Shown here one piece after another: positions 33,260 to 44,130 of a stretch of DNA of 64,000 nucleotides. The stretch is from assembly GCF_000423665.1 (NCBI RefSeq), contig NZ_AUIK01000016.1:124001-188000 (forward strand), written 5' to 3'. Under the pieces are notes generated by a model. It worked only from the letters and a program-made list of their open reading frames with translations. It ran no database searches and was not told where the DNA came from. Position 1 is the first letter of the stretch; every line of letters begins with the position of its first letter. Source of the stretch: Solirubrobacter soli DSM 22325 (GTDB taxonomy: Bacteria; Actinomycetota; Thermoleophilia; Solirubrobacterales; Solirubrobacteraceae). The position numbers were made by a program, and so were the translations under genes.

Positions 33260-34552
33260 ATGCGCAGACGCGTGCTCGTGATCGCAGCGGCGGTGCTCGT
33301 GGCCGTAGCGGTGCTCGTCGTCGTGCTCACGCGCGGCGGTGGTGAGGCGCCACGCCCGCCACGGCCGGCGCCGCCCGGGCTCGAGCCGCTGGCCTTCATG
33401 CCCGCGGGCGCCTCGGCCGTGCTGGACTTCGACACCCGCCAGGCCCCGGCCGCCTTCGCCGCGATCGGGCTGATCCCGGAGCTGCCGGGCTCGCCGCTCA
33501 CCGCGAACCAGGTCCAGCGGCTGACCGGCGGGTGGATCTCGGTCGCTCTCTCGCGCGGGCAGCTGTGGATCGCGGCGCAGTCGCGTGCGGCGCCGCCCCG
33601 GCCGAGCGGCGGCGCGGTGGCGGGGACCCGCGCCGGGACCGTCGTCATCGCGCCCGACGCGGCCAGGCTGCAGGCGTCGCTCGCCGGTGCCGCCGCGGCC
33701 GCGCCCACCGCCCGGGCCGAGTACGACCGGCGCTTCACCGGGCTTCCCGCGTCGGGAGCGCGGGTCGCGTTCGACCCCGGCGCGGCGTTGGCGGCCCGTT
33801 CGCCCGAGGTCGCCCGCACCGTCTGGGGTCAATCGCTGCGCGAAGGCGCCGCGGTGCTCGTCGTCCGCGGCGACCGGATCACCCTTCCGTTCCAGGTCAC
33901 CGCCGACCCGGTGAAGCCCGCAGACTTGCCGATCGCGACCGGAGCGGGTACGCCTCAGGCCGACGGTGAAGGTCCCGTGGTCGCCGCGGTCCGCTCACCG
34001 GCGCAGACGCTCGCCTTCCTGCGCGACGCGGGCCTGCTGCCGGCGCTCGACGTGCTCGGCCGCGCCCCTGGGTTCCTCCGCCCGGATGTGAACGACCTCG
34101 GCCCGCAGGCCACGATCGTCGCCTCCGACCAGGAGCACCTGACCGTGCGCACGACCCCGCCCGATCCCGGCGACTGGTCGAAGAAGCTCGACCGGCTGGA
34201 CGCGCTCTCGGGGCTGATCCGGTTCACCGGGCTCGCCGACGTGCGGATCGACCGCGGCGGCGACGGCGTGTACACGATCGAGAACGACGGTGAGCTCGCG
34301 GGACGTGTCGGCGTGTACGGCCCGGTCGTCGTGTTCTCCACCGACCCCGGCGCGGACCTCGCCGCCGCCGCGCGCGCACCCGCGGCGCCGCCGGTGGATG
34401 GCGCGGCGGGAGCGCTGACCGTCCGGGTCGCGCAATCGCTGTTCGGCTCGCTGCTCCCCGCGCTCGCGCGCGGTCACGTCGGCGACGTGACGGGCTGGGC
34501 GCGGGCCGAGGTCTCCTCGGTGCGGGGCGAATTGGGCGTCCAGGTGCGATGA
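33260..34552 (+). CDS. Membrane-anchored extracytoplasmic protein, unknown function
   Basis: A 430-residue protein. The first helix (VLVIAAAVLVAVAVLVVVLT) is an uncleaved anchor or signal. It then has a Pro-rich linker (APRPPRPAPPGLEPL) and a long alanine/glycine-rich extracytoplasmic domain with alternating beta segments: FMPAGASAVLDFDTRQAP, ISVALSRGQLWIAAQ, FDPGAALAARSPEV, TIVASDQEHLTVRT and VYTIENDGELAGRVGVYGPV. It resembles actinobacterial DUF3352-like proteins in layout, but no confident family. It lies 28 bp upstream of the nurA operon, on the same strand. Confidence 0.65.
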   Translation: MRRRVLVIAAAVLVAVAVLVVVLTRGGGEAPRPPRPAPPGLEPLAFMPAGASAVLDFDTRQAPAAFAAIGLIPELPGSPLTANQVQRLTGGWISVALSRGQLWIAAQSRAAPPRPSGGAVAGTRAGTVVIAPDAARLQASLAGAAAAAPTARAEYDRRFTGLPASGARVAFDPGAALAARSPEVARTVWGQSLREGAAVLVVRGDRITLPFQVTADPVKPADLPIATGAGTPQADGEGPVVAAVRSPAQTLAFLRDAGLLPALDVLGRAPGFLRPDVNDLGPQATIVASDQEHLTVRTTPPDPGDWSKKLDRLDALSGLIRFTGLADVRIDRGGDGVYTIENDGELAGRVGVYGPVVVFSTDPGADLAAAARAPAAPPVDGAAGALTVRVAQSLFGSLLPALARGHVGDVTGWARAEVSSVRGELGVQVR

Positions 34553-34580
34553 CGTCCGGTCCGGTCTACAACCTCAAAGC

Positions 34581-35491
34581 GTGGGACTGCACTTCGAGGA
34601 CTGGGCCGCCGCCTACGGGTCGCCGTATCTGATCGACGAGGACGCCGCGGGTGAGGACGCGGTGCTCGCCGAGCCGGCGGAGCCGTTCGCGCGCACGCCG
34701 CAGGTCGATCCGGTCGTGGAGCTCGCGTTCGTCGACGGCGTGCGGCGGATCGAGGGGCTGGTCTACCACCGGGATGCCTCCGGCGCCCTCGCGCGCGGCG
34801 TCGTGGGTGCGCATGCCAGCGGGGCGGTGATCGTCGACGGTGCCGCGCGGCCGGTCTTCCACCGCATCCAGACGCGGCGGCTGCTCGTGTTCGGCGCGGG
34901 CCATTCCGCGTCGCTCGCGTCGGTGCCCGGCTACCGCTGGGACTCCTTCTCGGTGCGCGAGTCCGACCCCGACGCCCCGGTGCGCAACCTTCAGGACCGG
35001 ATGCGGATGGCTGAGGCGCGACTGGCGGAGGAGCTCGCTCTGGAGGGCTGGCTGACGCTCGTCGACGGGCCGATCTACAACGTCCGCACGCTCGACCAGC
35101 CGGTGCTCGGCTACATCAAGACCCACCTGCAGCGGCGGCTGCCGGTCGAGCTGCACGCGCGCGTGCCCGAGCTCGTCGCGGGCCAGCGCACGCCGCTGTT
35201 CCTCACCCGCCAGGCGTACTCGGCGTACGTGCGGATCGCCACCCCCGGCCCGCATGCGAGCCCGTGGGCGGGGATCGTGCGGATCGAGGTCCCGGAGTCG
35301 CGCGGGCTGGTCAAGGCGCAGGAGCGCGCCGACCAGGTCACGGTCACGCTGCCGCGCTTCGCGGGCGTCTCGTACAAGGACCCGCGCGCGCCGCAGAACC
35401 TGCTGCCGATCGGCGCGCTCGAGGCGCAGCTGCGCCACCGTCTCGGGCCCGCGGATCGCGCCTCGCGCGCTGTCAGGCTGTCGGTTGCGAG

Positions 35492-35495
<4 letters not shown>
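34581..35495 (+). CDS. nurA: DNA repair nuclease NurA
   Basis: A 304-residue NurA-family nuclease, the 5'-to-3' exonuclease partner of the HerA translocase in DNA end resection. Asp52 in ELAFVDGVRRIE is the first metal ligand; LALEGWLTLVDGPIYN (Asp162) and VLGYIKTHLQRRL (Lys180) match the second and third conserved blocks. The C-terminal DPRAPQNLLPIGALEAQLRH (about 268-287) is a strong NurA signature. It is the first of four tightly spaced genes nurA-herA-sbcD-sbcC and ends in ATGA overlap with herA. TACAAC 8 nt before the GTG, with no Shine-Dalgarno, suggests a leaderless operon start. Confidence 0.88.
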
Positions 35496-37261
<1,766 letters not shown>

Positions 37262-37264
37262 GCC

Positions 37265-38485
37265 TTGGCGCGGCTGTTGCACATCTCCGACTGGCATGTC
37301 GGGGCGTCGCTGTATCGCTGCGACCGGTCTTCTGACCATGCGGCGGTGCTCGCCGAGACGATCGCGCACGCCCGCGCTGCTCGTCCCGATCTGATCATCC
37401 ACACGGGGGACGTGTTCGACGCGTTGCTCCCGGGGCACCGTGCGATGCGGGTGGCGATCGACGCGTTGACGTCGCTGGCCGAGGTCGCGCCGGTGATCGT
37501 GCTGGCGGGCAACCACGATCACCCGCGGCTGTTCGAGGTCTTCTCGACGCTGCGCGCGAGCGGTGGGCTGACGTTCGTGCCGCGGGTGCTGCCGCCGTCG
37601 CGGGGCGGGATCGTCGACGTGCCGGTGGCGGGCGGGGAGCGGGTGCGGGTGGCGCCGGTGCCGTTCATCCATCAGAACCGGTTCGTCGACTGGTTCGGCG
37701 ACGATCGGGCAGTCCATGCGACGTACGCGGACAAGCTGCGAGCGATCAACCGCACGCTGGCCGACGGGCTGCTGGACGGCTACGACGCGTCGCGCGACGT
37801 GCTCGTGTACGCCGCGCACGTGCACGTCGCGGGGGCGCTGCTGGGCGGGTCCGAGCGGCGGGTGCACGTGACCGAGGAGTACGCGACCGGGCCGGAGTCG
37901 CTGCCCGCGGTCAGCTACGCGGCGCTCGGGCACATCCACAAGCCGCAGGACGTGACGGGCGCGGTCACCGCGGCGTACGCGGGCTCGCCGCTGGCGCTGG
38001 ACTTCGGCGAGCGTGGCGAGGAGAAGTCGATCGTGCTGGCCACGTGCTCGCCCGGGCGGCCGGCGGTCCTGGAGCGGCTGCCGCTGAGCGGGGGACGCCC
38101 GTTGCGCGTGTTGCGGGGGTCGTTCGAGGATGTGCGCGCGGCGGCTGGGTCGGTCGGCGACGCGATCGTCCGGGTCGTGGTCGAGAGCGAAGACCCGATC
38201 GACGGGCTCGTCGACCACGTGCGGTCCCTGCTCCCGGAGGCGACGATCGTGGAGATCGTCGAGCAGGTCGCGAGCCGGCGGCTCGAGCCCGCGCATGCGA
38301 TGGGTGAGGCCTTACGTGAGCGCACGTTGGACGAGCTGTTCGACGACTACCTGGCCGAGCGCGGCTCCAAGACCGCGCCGGCGGCGACGGTCAAGGCGCT
38401 GTGGACGGCGGTGCAGGACGAGCACGTCGCCGTCGAGGGGCTGGAGGAGCTGTTGACCTGCGCGTTGCCCGAGCCCGGCCCGTGA
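37265..38485 (+). CDS. sbcD: Mre11-type nuclease SbcD
   Basis: A 406-residue calcineurin-like phosphoesterase. Asp9 and His11 (ISDWHVG), Gly48-Asp49 (HTGDVFDALL), Asn-His (AGNHDHPRLF, 82-85) and later AAHVHVAGAL and LGHIHKPQDV form the full two-metal site of Mre11. The tail has the capping domain and a C-terminal helix segment (LDELFDDYLAERG) for SbcC binding. With SbcC it makes the nuclease that opens hairpins and blocked DNA ends. The TTG start is 3 bp after herA; the stop overlaps the sbcC GTG. Confidence 0.92.
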   Translation: MARLLHISDWHVGASLYRCDRSSDHAAVLAETIAHARAARPDLIIHTGDVFDALLPGHRAMRVAIDALTSLAEVAPVIVLAGNHDHPRLFEVFSTLRASGGLTFVPRVLPPSRGGIVDVPVAGGERVRVAPVPFIHQNRFVDWFGDDRAVHATYADKLRAINRTLADGLLDGYDASRDVLVYAAHVHVAGALLGGSERRVHVTEEYATGPESLPAVSYAALGHIHKPQDVTGAVTAAYAGSPLALDFGERGEEKSIVLATCSPGRPAVLERLPLSGGRPLRVLRGSFEDVRAAAGSVGDAIVRVVVESEDPIDGLVDHVRSLLPEATIVEIVEQVASRRLEPAHAMGEALRERTLDELFDDYLAERGSKTAPAATVKALWTAVQDEHVAVEGLEELLTCALPEPGP

Positions 38486-41400
38486 GGCCGCTCGAGCTCC
38501 GCCTGTCGGGCTTTCGCTCGTACCGCTCCGAGCGGGTCGTCTCGTTCCGCGATCTCGACCTCGTCGCGATCATCGGCGACACCGGCGCGGGCAAGTCGAG
38601 CCTTTTGGAGGCGATGACCTGGGCGCTGTACGGCGCGTCGACGTGGTCCAAGCGGGCGTCGAGCGAGCTGCTCGCGCACGGCGCGCGGCGGATGTCGGTG
38701 TCGCTCGAGTTCGAGGCGGCGGGCGGGGTGTGGCGCGTCGTGCGCGCGTACGGCTCCGCCAACACCGCGGTGCTCGAATGCCTCTCCGACCCGTCTGTGG
38801 CGAAGATCGACGGCGCCCGCCAGGTCGATCCCGAGATCGAGCGGCTGCTCGGCCTGCCCTACGACGTCTTCTGCTCCTGCGTGCTGCTGCCGCAGGGCAA
38901 GTTCGAGCGGCTGCTGAAGGCGACGCCCGGCCAGAAGACCGACGTGCTGAAGTCGATCCTGCGGCTCGAGTCGCTGGGGTTGATGCGAGAGCGCGCGGAC
39001 GGGCTGGCGCGCCGGCTGGGCGATCGCGAGCGCGAGATGTTGACGGCCCGCGCGCGGTTCATGCCTTCGCCGCTCGCGATCGCCGAGGCCGCGGCCGAGC
39101 AGCTCGCCGCGCTGGAGCCCGAGCGTTCGCGGCTGTCGGCGCTGGCCGAGGAGGTCGCGCGGCTCGGCGCGTCCTCGCGGGAGCATCTCGAGCGCGCCCG
39201 CGCGGCCGAGACGGAGGCGGCGCGGCTGGTGATCCGCCGCGGCGATCGCTCGACGCAGCTGCACGCGCTGGCGCTCGCGGCGGCGGCGCTCGGTGACCAG
39301 GCGGACGCGGCCCGCCTCGCGCTCGCCGACGCCGAGCGCGTCCGCGACGACGCCGAGACCGCGTATCGCGCCGCGGTCGACGCGGGATTGGACGCGCCGT
39401 CACTGACCGCCGCCGCCGGACGGGTCACCGCCGCCCGCGCGGTGCTGCGCCGGTCCGATCAACTCGCGGCGCGGATCGCGGATGACGAGCGGGCGCTCAC
39501 GGCGATCGGCGACGAGCTGGATGCGGCGCGGTCGGCGTCGTCGGTCGCCGAGGCGGCGTTGCGCGCGCACGACGAGACACGCGCCCGCGAGCAGGCGGAA
39601 GCGACGGCCGCGACCGATCGCGCGCGTGAGCTCGCCGACCACGCGAAGCGGGTGGGCGAGGCGGTCGACGCGCGCGACCGCGCTGCCGCGGCGCTCGCGA
39701 CCGCTCGCGCGACGGCCGAGCGGTCCGCGGCCGCGCACGCGTCGGCCCGCCGAGCACTCGACGCCGCCCGCGTGGACCTTGACGCGGCGCTGGCCGCCCG
39801 CGAAGCGGCCCAACGCGCCCACGCGGTCGCCCACGTCGCCGCCGGCGCGGCCCCGGGCGACCCCTGCCCGGTCTGCGCCCGCGCCCTCCCGGACGAGTTC
39901 GAACCACCACTCGCCGCCGATCTCGCCGAGGCCGAGACCGCGGTCGGAGCGACCACGCGCGAGCACGACGCCGCGGCCGCGTCCGAACGCACGGCGGCCC
40001 TGTCCGCCGAACGCGACGCGACCGCCCAGCGCGCCGCCGAATCGACGCTGGCCACGACGACCGAAGCCGCCACCACGGCGCTCGCCGCGGCGGCGCCGGC
40101 AGTCGCCGCCGCGGGGTCGCGGGACGAGACGCCGGTGGCGGGCGCCGCCGCGGGGCCGCGGGACGAGCTGCCGGTGGCGGGCGGCGCCGCGGGGCTGCGG
40201 GACGAGGGCGGAGGCGCGGGCGGCGCCGTCACCTCGCCGCGCCACGAGGTCGGCGACCCCGCGCTCACGTTGTGGCGCGACGACGATGCCGGCGCGGCGC
40301 GGCCGCGCGAGGTCACGGCCGACGACGTGTCGCGCGCGGCCGAGGCCGCGGCGGGCGAGGCCGACGAGATCGCCGCGCGGGTTGCCGCGCTCGACGTCGC
40401 GCGGCCGGGGATCGAGCGCGCTCGCGCCGACGCGCAGCGCGGGGCGGCGGAGGTCGAGTCGCGCGCCAAGGCGCTCGACCGCGGGCTCGCCGAACGCCGC
40501 GCCGATCTCGAGCTCGCCGCCGCCGAGCTGGCGGACCACGTCGCCGCCCTGCCGGCCTTCTGCCGCGCAGCGTCCGCGGGCGGCCACCACGCGGCGGGCG
40601 GCGGCGACGCGGCGGGCGGCCACCGCGCGGCGGGCGGCGGCGACGCGGCGGGCGGCCACCGCGCGGCGGGCGGCGGCGACGCGGCGGGCGGCCACCACGC
40701 GGCGGGCGGCGGCGACGCGGCGGGCGGCCACCACGCGGCGGCCGGCGGCGACGTCGCCGCGCTCGACCTCGCCGACGCCGCGATCGCGGATCGGCTCGAG
40801 GCCGCGCGGGCACTCGAGGCCACGCGCGCGCAAGCGCAGCGGGCGGCGGGGGAGGCCGGGGAGGTGGTGCGGGCCTTCGAGTTGCGGCTCGAGCGCGAGA
40901 TCGTCACCCCGGTCGCCGAGCATCGGGCGCACCTGCACGCGCTCTGCGGCGAGTTGCCCGGCGCCGCGGAGCCGGGGGCCGCCATGGCGGTGGACGCGCT
41001 GGCGGTCTACGCGAGCGAGCTCGAGCTCGAGATCGACGCGCGAGTGCGGGCGCTCACACGCGAGGTCGAGGAACATCGGGAGGCCGAGGTCGTCGAGCGC
41101 GTCGCGGCCGCGCAGCTGATCGAGGAGGGTGGCTTCGCAGAGCCCGCGGCGCTCGAGGAGCGGCTGGTGCTCGTGCGCGCGGAGGCGATCGCCGCCACCC
41201 GCGAGCACGAGGCGGCGCGGGCGCAGATCGAGCCCGCCGGCCGGCTCGACGACCTCCTCGCCAAGGCGACCGAGCTGCGGCTCGGCTTCGAGGCGCTGCG
41301 CGAGGCATTGGCCGACCGCGGCTTCGTGGGGTTCGTCGTCGCCCGCCGCCAGCGCGCGCTGCTCCAACACGCGTCGCGGGTCCTGCAGGACATCACCGGC

Positions 41401-41808
41401 CGCTACGCGTTCACGGACGACTTCCAGATCCTCGACAACGAGTCCGGGCTGCCGCGCTCGCCCGACACGCTGTCCGGCGGGGAGACGTTCATCGCGTCGC
41501 TCGCGCTCGCGCTCGGGCTGGTCGAGGTGGCTGACCGCTCCGGCGGCGACCTGCGCGCGCTGTTCCTCGACGAGGGCTTCGGGACCCTCGACGCGGCGAT
41601 CCTCGACACCGCCCTCAACGCCCTCGAGCAGCGCGCCAAGGCGGGGCGGCTCATCGGCCTGATCAGCCACGTCCCGACGGTCGCCGAGCGGATCGACACC
41701 GTCCTCGAGGTCCGCTCGGACGTCGGCGGGTCGAGCGTCCACGTGCTCGGCCGCGAGGAGCGCGAGGACCGGGTCATGGAGGCGATCCAGGACACGCTGG
41801 ACGCGTAA
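38482..41808 (+). CDS. sbcC: Rad50-type ATPase SbcC
   Basis: An 1108-residue SMC-like ATPase. Residues 32-39 (GDTGAGKS) are the Walker A, CPVC (462-465) is the zinc hook, LSGGETFIASLALALGL (from residue 997) is the ABC signature, and LFLDEGFGTLD (Asp1030) is the Walker B. Between are two long Ala/Glu/Arg-rich coiled coils. The arm after the hook is about 180 residues longer than the one before it. It contains two low-complexity inserts at 40108-40224 and 40573-40752. It is the last gene of the nurA-herA-sbcD-sbcC operon (GTGA overlap with sbcD). The stop lies inside a large palindrome. Confidence 0.93.
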   Translation: MRPLELRLSGFRSYRSERVVSFRDLDLVAIIGDTGAGKSSLLEAMTWALYGASTWSKRASSELLAHGARRMSVSLEFEAAGGVWRVVRAYGSANTAVLECLSDPSVAKIDGARQVDPEIERLLGLPYDVFCSCVLLPQGKFERLLKATPGQKTDVLKSILRLESLGLMRERADGLARRLGDREREMLTARARFMPSPLAIAEAAAEQLAALEPERSRLSALAEEVARLGASSREHLERARAAETEAARLVIRRGDRSTQLHALALAAAALGDQADAARLALADAERVRDDAETAYRAAVDAGLDAPSLTAAAGRVTAARAVLRRSDQLAARIADDERALTAIGDELDAARSASSVAEAALRAHDETRAREQAEATAATDRARELADHAKRVGEAVDARDRAAAALATARATAERSAAAHASARRALDAARVDLDAALAAREAAQRAHAVAHVAAGAAPGDPCPVCARALPDEFEPPLAADLAEAETAVGATTREHDAAAASERTAALSAERDATAQRAAESTLATTTEAATTALAAAAPAVAAAGSRDETPVAGAAAGPRDELPVAGGAAGLRDEGGGAGGAVTSPRHEVGDPALTLWRDDDAGAARPREVTADDVSRAAEAAAGEADEIAARVAALDVARPGIERARADAQRGAAEVESRAKALDRGLAERRADLELAAAELADHVAALPAFCRAASAGGHHAAGGGDAAGGHRAAGGGDAAGGHRAAGGGDAAGGHHAAGGGDAAGGHHAAAGGDVAALDLADAAIADRLEAARALEATRAQAQRAAGEAGEVVRAFELRLEREIVTPVAEHRAHLHALCGELPGAAEPGAAMAVDALAVYASELELEIDARVRALTREVEEHREAEVVERVAAAQLIEEGGFAEPAALEERLVLVRAEAIAATREHEAARAQIEPAGRLDDLLAKATELRLGFEALREALADRGFVGFVVARRQRALLQHASRVLQDITGRYAFTDDFQILDNESGLPRSPDTLSGGETFIASLALALGLVEVADRSGGDLRALFLDEGFGTLDAAILDTALNALEQRAKAGRLIGLISHVPTVAERIDTVLEVRSDVGGSSVHVLGREEREDRVMEAIQDTLDA
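40108..40224 (+). repeat. 39-bp x3 imperfect repeat in sbcC coiled coil
   Basis: Three in-frame copies of a 39-bp unit encode AAGSRDETPVAGA, AAGPRDELPVAGG and AAGLRDEGGGAGG. Gly and Pro break the heptad pattern, so this is probably a loop or kink in the descending arm. It lies shortly after the zinc hook. Confidence 0.75.
40573..40752 (+). repeat. 36-bp x5 minisatellite in sbcC
   Basis: Five tandem in-frame copies encode AAGGH(H/R)AAGGGD; the last unit is AAGGHHAAAGGD. The unit is nearly identical at the DNA level (GCGGCGGGCGGC-rich), which suggests recent slippage or recombination. It disrupts the coiled-coil arm with flexible Gly/His sequence. It resembles the GCGGCGGGCGGC repeats inside pabB at 2876-3085. 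Confidence 0.9.
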
Positions 41809-41825
41809 GCGTATGCTTACGCGTC
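41800..41825. promoter_or_regulatory. Perfect palindrome at sbcC end / arsR start
   Basis: GACGCGTAAGC (41800-41810) and GCTTACGCGTC (41815-41825) are perfect 11-bp arms around GTAT. The left arm includes the sbcC stop codon, and the right arm ends exactly at the arsR ATG. TATGCT (41812-41817) inside it is a -10-like hexamer 8 nt from the ATG. It is most likely an ArsR operator over a leaderless promoter; a role as a terminator hairpin for sbcC is also possible. Confidence 0.7.
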
Positions 41826-42119
41826 ATGCAGGTCTTCGCGGCGCTCTCGGACGCCACACGACGCGCGCTCGTCGCGCGCCTCGCCTACGGTCCCGCGACC
41901 GCGGGTCAGCTCGCCGAGCTGGCCGAGATGTCGCGGCCCGCCGTCTCGCAGCACATCCGCATCCTGCGTGAGGCGGGGGCGATCCGCGGTGAGCGCGACG
42001 GAAAGTTCATCTGGTACGAGCTGGAGGGCGCGGCGCTGATCGAGGCCGCGCACTGGCTGACCGAGCTGACCGACCGCTGGGCCGCAGCACCCACACGTCG
42101 AGTCAAGGAACGCGCATGA
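41826..42119 (+). CDS. ArsR-family transcriptional regulator
   Basis: A 97-residue winged-helix regulator. MQVFAALSDATRRALVARLA is the first helix pair, LAEMSRPAVSQHIRILREAG is the HTH, and IRGERDGKFIWYELEGAAL is the wing. No metal-binding Cys is present. It belongs to the SRPBCC/VOC-associated type. Its ATG abuts the 26-bp palindrome, and its stop overlaps the VOC gene start (ATGA), so it probably represses its own promoter and that partner. It follows the sbcC stop by 17 bp. Confidence 0.9.
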   Translation: MQVFAALSDATRRALVARLAYGPATAGQLAELAEMSRPAVSQHIRILREAGAIRGERDGKFIWYELEGAALIEAAHWLTELTDRWAAAPTRRVKERA

Positions 42120-42469
42120 CCGTCCCCGTCAGCTACGTCGAGCTCAACAGCCCCGACCTCGCCCGCACCACCCGCTTCTTCGAGGACGTGTTCGGGTGGG
42201 AGCCGCAGCCGTTCGCCGCCGCCGACTACCTGGTGGCGCCGCACGGCGACGCGCCCGGCGTCGACGCCGGCCTGCTCGCCTCACGCGACGGGGCGCCCCG
42301 CACCGTGCCGATCCTCCGCGTCGACTCGATCGACGCCGTCCGCGCGCGGCTCGAAGCCGCGGGCGGGACGGTCGTCGTGGAGCCCTTCGAGTTCCCCGGC
42401 GTGGGTCGGGGCTGCTACTGCACCGACCCCGCCGGGGTGCTCTTCGGGCTCCACGAGTACGAGCGCTAG
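42116..42469 (+). CDS. VOC-superfamily (glyoxalase/bleomycin-resistance-like) protein
   Basis: A 117-residue VOC protein. VSYVELNSPDLARTTRFFED with VFGW is the opening beta-alpha unit, VDAGLLASRDGAP and VPILRVDSIDAVRARLEAAG follow, and GRGCYCTDPAGVLFGLHEYE is the closing strand with the typical metal-side Glu. It could be a dioxygenase, isomerase or resistance-type binding protein; the substrate is unknown. It is translationally coupled to arsR, forming a regulator and effector pair. The end overlaps the M1 peptidase gene by 4 bp. Confidence 0.85.
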   Translation: MTVPVSYVELNSPDLARTTRFFEDVFGWEPQPFAAADYLVAPHGDAPGVDAGLLASRDGAPRTVPILRVDSIDAVRARLEAAGGTVVVEPFEFPGVGRGCYCTDPAGVLFGLHEYER

Positions 42470-44034
42470 CTCCTGCCGAAGAACCGCAGCGTCTGCGGCG
42501 CCGCGAGGCTCCGCGCGGTCGCGGCGGCGGGCGGGATGGCCGTCCAGTCGGGATGGCCGGGCATCGGTGGGATCGTGGTCCCGTAGACCCAGTCGTTGAG
42601 GAACTTCGTCAGGTTCTGGCCGGAGACCTTCGAGGCCAGCGCGATGAAGTCCTGAGTCGACGCGACGTCGTCGCGGTACCGCGACACCCACGCCCGCTCG
42701 ACGCGCTGGAACGCTGCGTCACCGATCTGCTGGCGCAGCGCGTAGAGCACGAGCGCTCCGCCGTAGTAGACCTGGATGCTGAACAGCTGCGCCGCCTCGG
42801 GGCTCAGCGGCCGCCCCACCGGGCCGTCCTCGATGCGCCAGATGTCACCGAGCTGGTAGATGACGTGCATCAGGTCCGTGAAGTCGGCGATGCCGGTGTT
42901 CTCCTCGAGCTCCCCGCGCTCGGCGGCGAACGTGAACTGGTACCAGGACGCGTGGCCCTCGTTGAGCCAGAGGTCGTCCCACGAGTAGGGCGCGACGGAG
43001 TCGCCGAACCACATGTGCGCGAGCTCGTGGACCATCGTCGGCTCCCAGATGCCCACGCCGCCGAAGGTCCCGTCGAACCACAGCCGGTCATAGAGCGAGA
43101 GCGTCTGCGTCTCGAGCGCGAACCCGAGCGCGGCGTCGACGACGAGCGAGCCGTACATGTCGAACGGGTACTCGCCGACGCGCGCCTTCATCCAGTCGAG
43201 GTGGCCGATCTCGGTCGGCAGCTTGTCCGCCAGCAGCCCGTTGAGGCTCGGCGCGATCACGTCGCGGATCGGGATGCCGCCGTGGACGCCGCGATCGATC
43301 TCCTGGAAGTGCCCGACCGCGAGCTGGATCAGCTCCGTCGCCATCGGCTGGCGCTGGAGGTAGATGAAGTGCGTGCGCCCGCCCGACGTGCTCTTGTGCA
43401 ACAGCACGCCGTTGGCGTACGCGCCCTCGCCGGCGGGCACGTCGAAGCGGATCGTGAACGAGGCCTTGTCGCGAGGATGGTCGTTGGACGGCAGGAACGC
43501 GTGCGTGCCGGCCGGCTGGCCCGCGGTCGCCGAGCCGTCGGGGGTGAAGAAGAACGGCGCGCCGAGCAGGTCGTTCGGGTCCGGCGCGGTCGGGTGCGCG
43601 GTGTAGTGCTGGACCTGCACGACGAACGGGAGCCCCTTCAGCAACGGCAGCCTCGGGGTGATCACGAGCTCCTCGCCATCGCGGGTGAACGTCGCCGGCA
43701 GGCCGTTGACGGTGACCTTGCCGACCGAGTCGCCGGAGAAGTCCAGGTCGAAGCGCGAGAGCGACTGTGTGGCGACCGCGAGGATCGTCACCGTGCCGTC
43801 GAGGCCCTGGGTCGGCGCGGACGTCGCGTAGCGCAGGTCGAGGTCGTAGTGCTGGACGTCGTAGCCGCCGTTGCCGAGCAGCGGGAAGAGCCGCTCGCCG
43901 ATGCCGGGCGCGCCGGGCGAGGGTCGGTCGAACGCCTGCGCTGTGGTGGGGACTGCCAGCACAATCAGCACAGCGAGCGCGCCGATCCACCTCCTACGGC
44001 CGATTCCCGATCCTCGCCACGCTGAACTGGCCAT
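42466..44034 (-). CDS. Secreted M1-family metallopeptidase
   Basis: A 522-residue exported peptidase. RRRWIGALAVLIVLAVPTTA is a Sec signal (AQA cleavage). VHELAHMWFGDSVAPYSWDD with WLNEGHASWY is the HExxHx18E zinc site of M1 aminopeptidases, and the GAMEN-like segment is replaced by ALGFALETQTLS. The N-terminal beta domain (YDVQHYDLDLRYATSAP) is the usual M1 saddle. It would trim N-termini of peptides outside the cell. It runs convergent to the VOC gene. Confidence 0.9.
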   Translation of the reverse strand: MASSAWRGSGIGRRRWIGALAVLIVLAVPTTAQAFDRPSPGAPGIGERLFPLLGNGGYDVQHYDLDLRYATSAPTQGLDGTVTILAVATQSLSRFDLDFSGDSVGKVTVNGLPATFTRDGEELVITPRLPLLKGLPFVVQVQHYTAHPTAPDPNDLLGAPFFFTPDGSATAGQPAGTHAFLPSNDHPRDKASFTIRFDVPAGEGAYANGVLLHKSTSGGRTHFIYLQRQPMATELIQLAVGHFQEIDRGVHGGIPIRDVIAPSLNGLLADKLPTEIGHLDWMKARVGEYPFDMYGSLVVDAALGFALETQTLSLYDRLWFDGTFGGVGIWEPTMVHELAHMWFGDSVAPYSWDDLWLNEGHASWYQFTFAAERGELEENTGIADFTDLMHVIYQLGDIWRIEDGPVGRPLSPEAAQLFSIQVYYGGALVLYALRQQIGDAAFQRVERAWVSRYRDDVASTQDFIALASKVSGQNLTKFLNDWVYGTTIPPMPGHPDWTAIPPAAATARSLAAPQTLRFFGRS

Positions 44035-44130
44035 TCCTCGACCCCCAGTCAGTACGTTGGTTCGAGGCGCCAGTCTCTCAGTGGGTGATCATCAACTGCA
44101 AGGTCCGTCACGCGGCCGGAGGTGCGCCGC

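Noticed and set aside
40573..40752. CRISPR-like array in sbcC
   Set aside because: Units of 36 bp are contiguous, lie in frame and have no unique spacers or cas genes.
39400..41742. 780-residue reverse frame opposite sbcC
   Set aside because: It mirrors the repeat region and coiled coil; Walker B and signature motifs fall on the forward strand.
42196..44025. 609-residue forward frame opposite the M1 peptidase
   Set aside because: No motif; the minus strand shows signal peptide and HExxHx18E in correct order.
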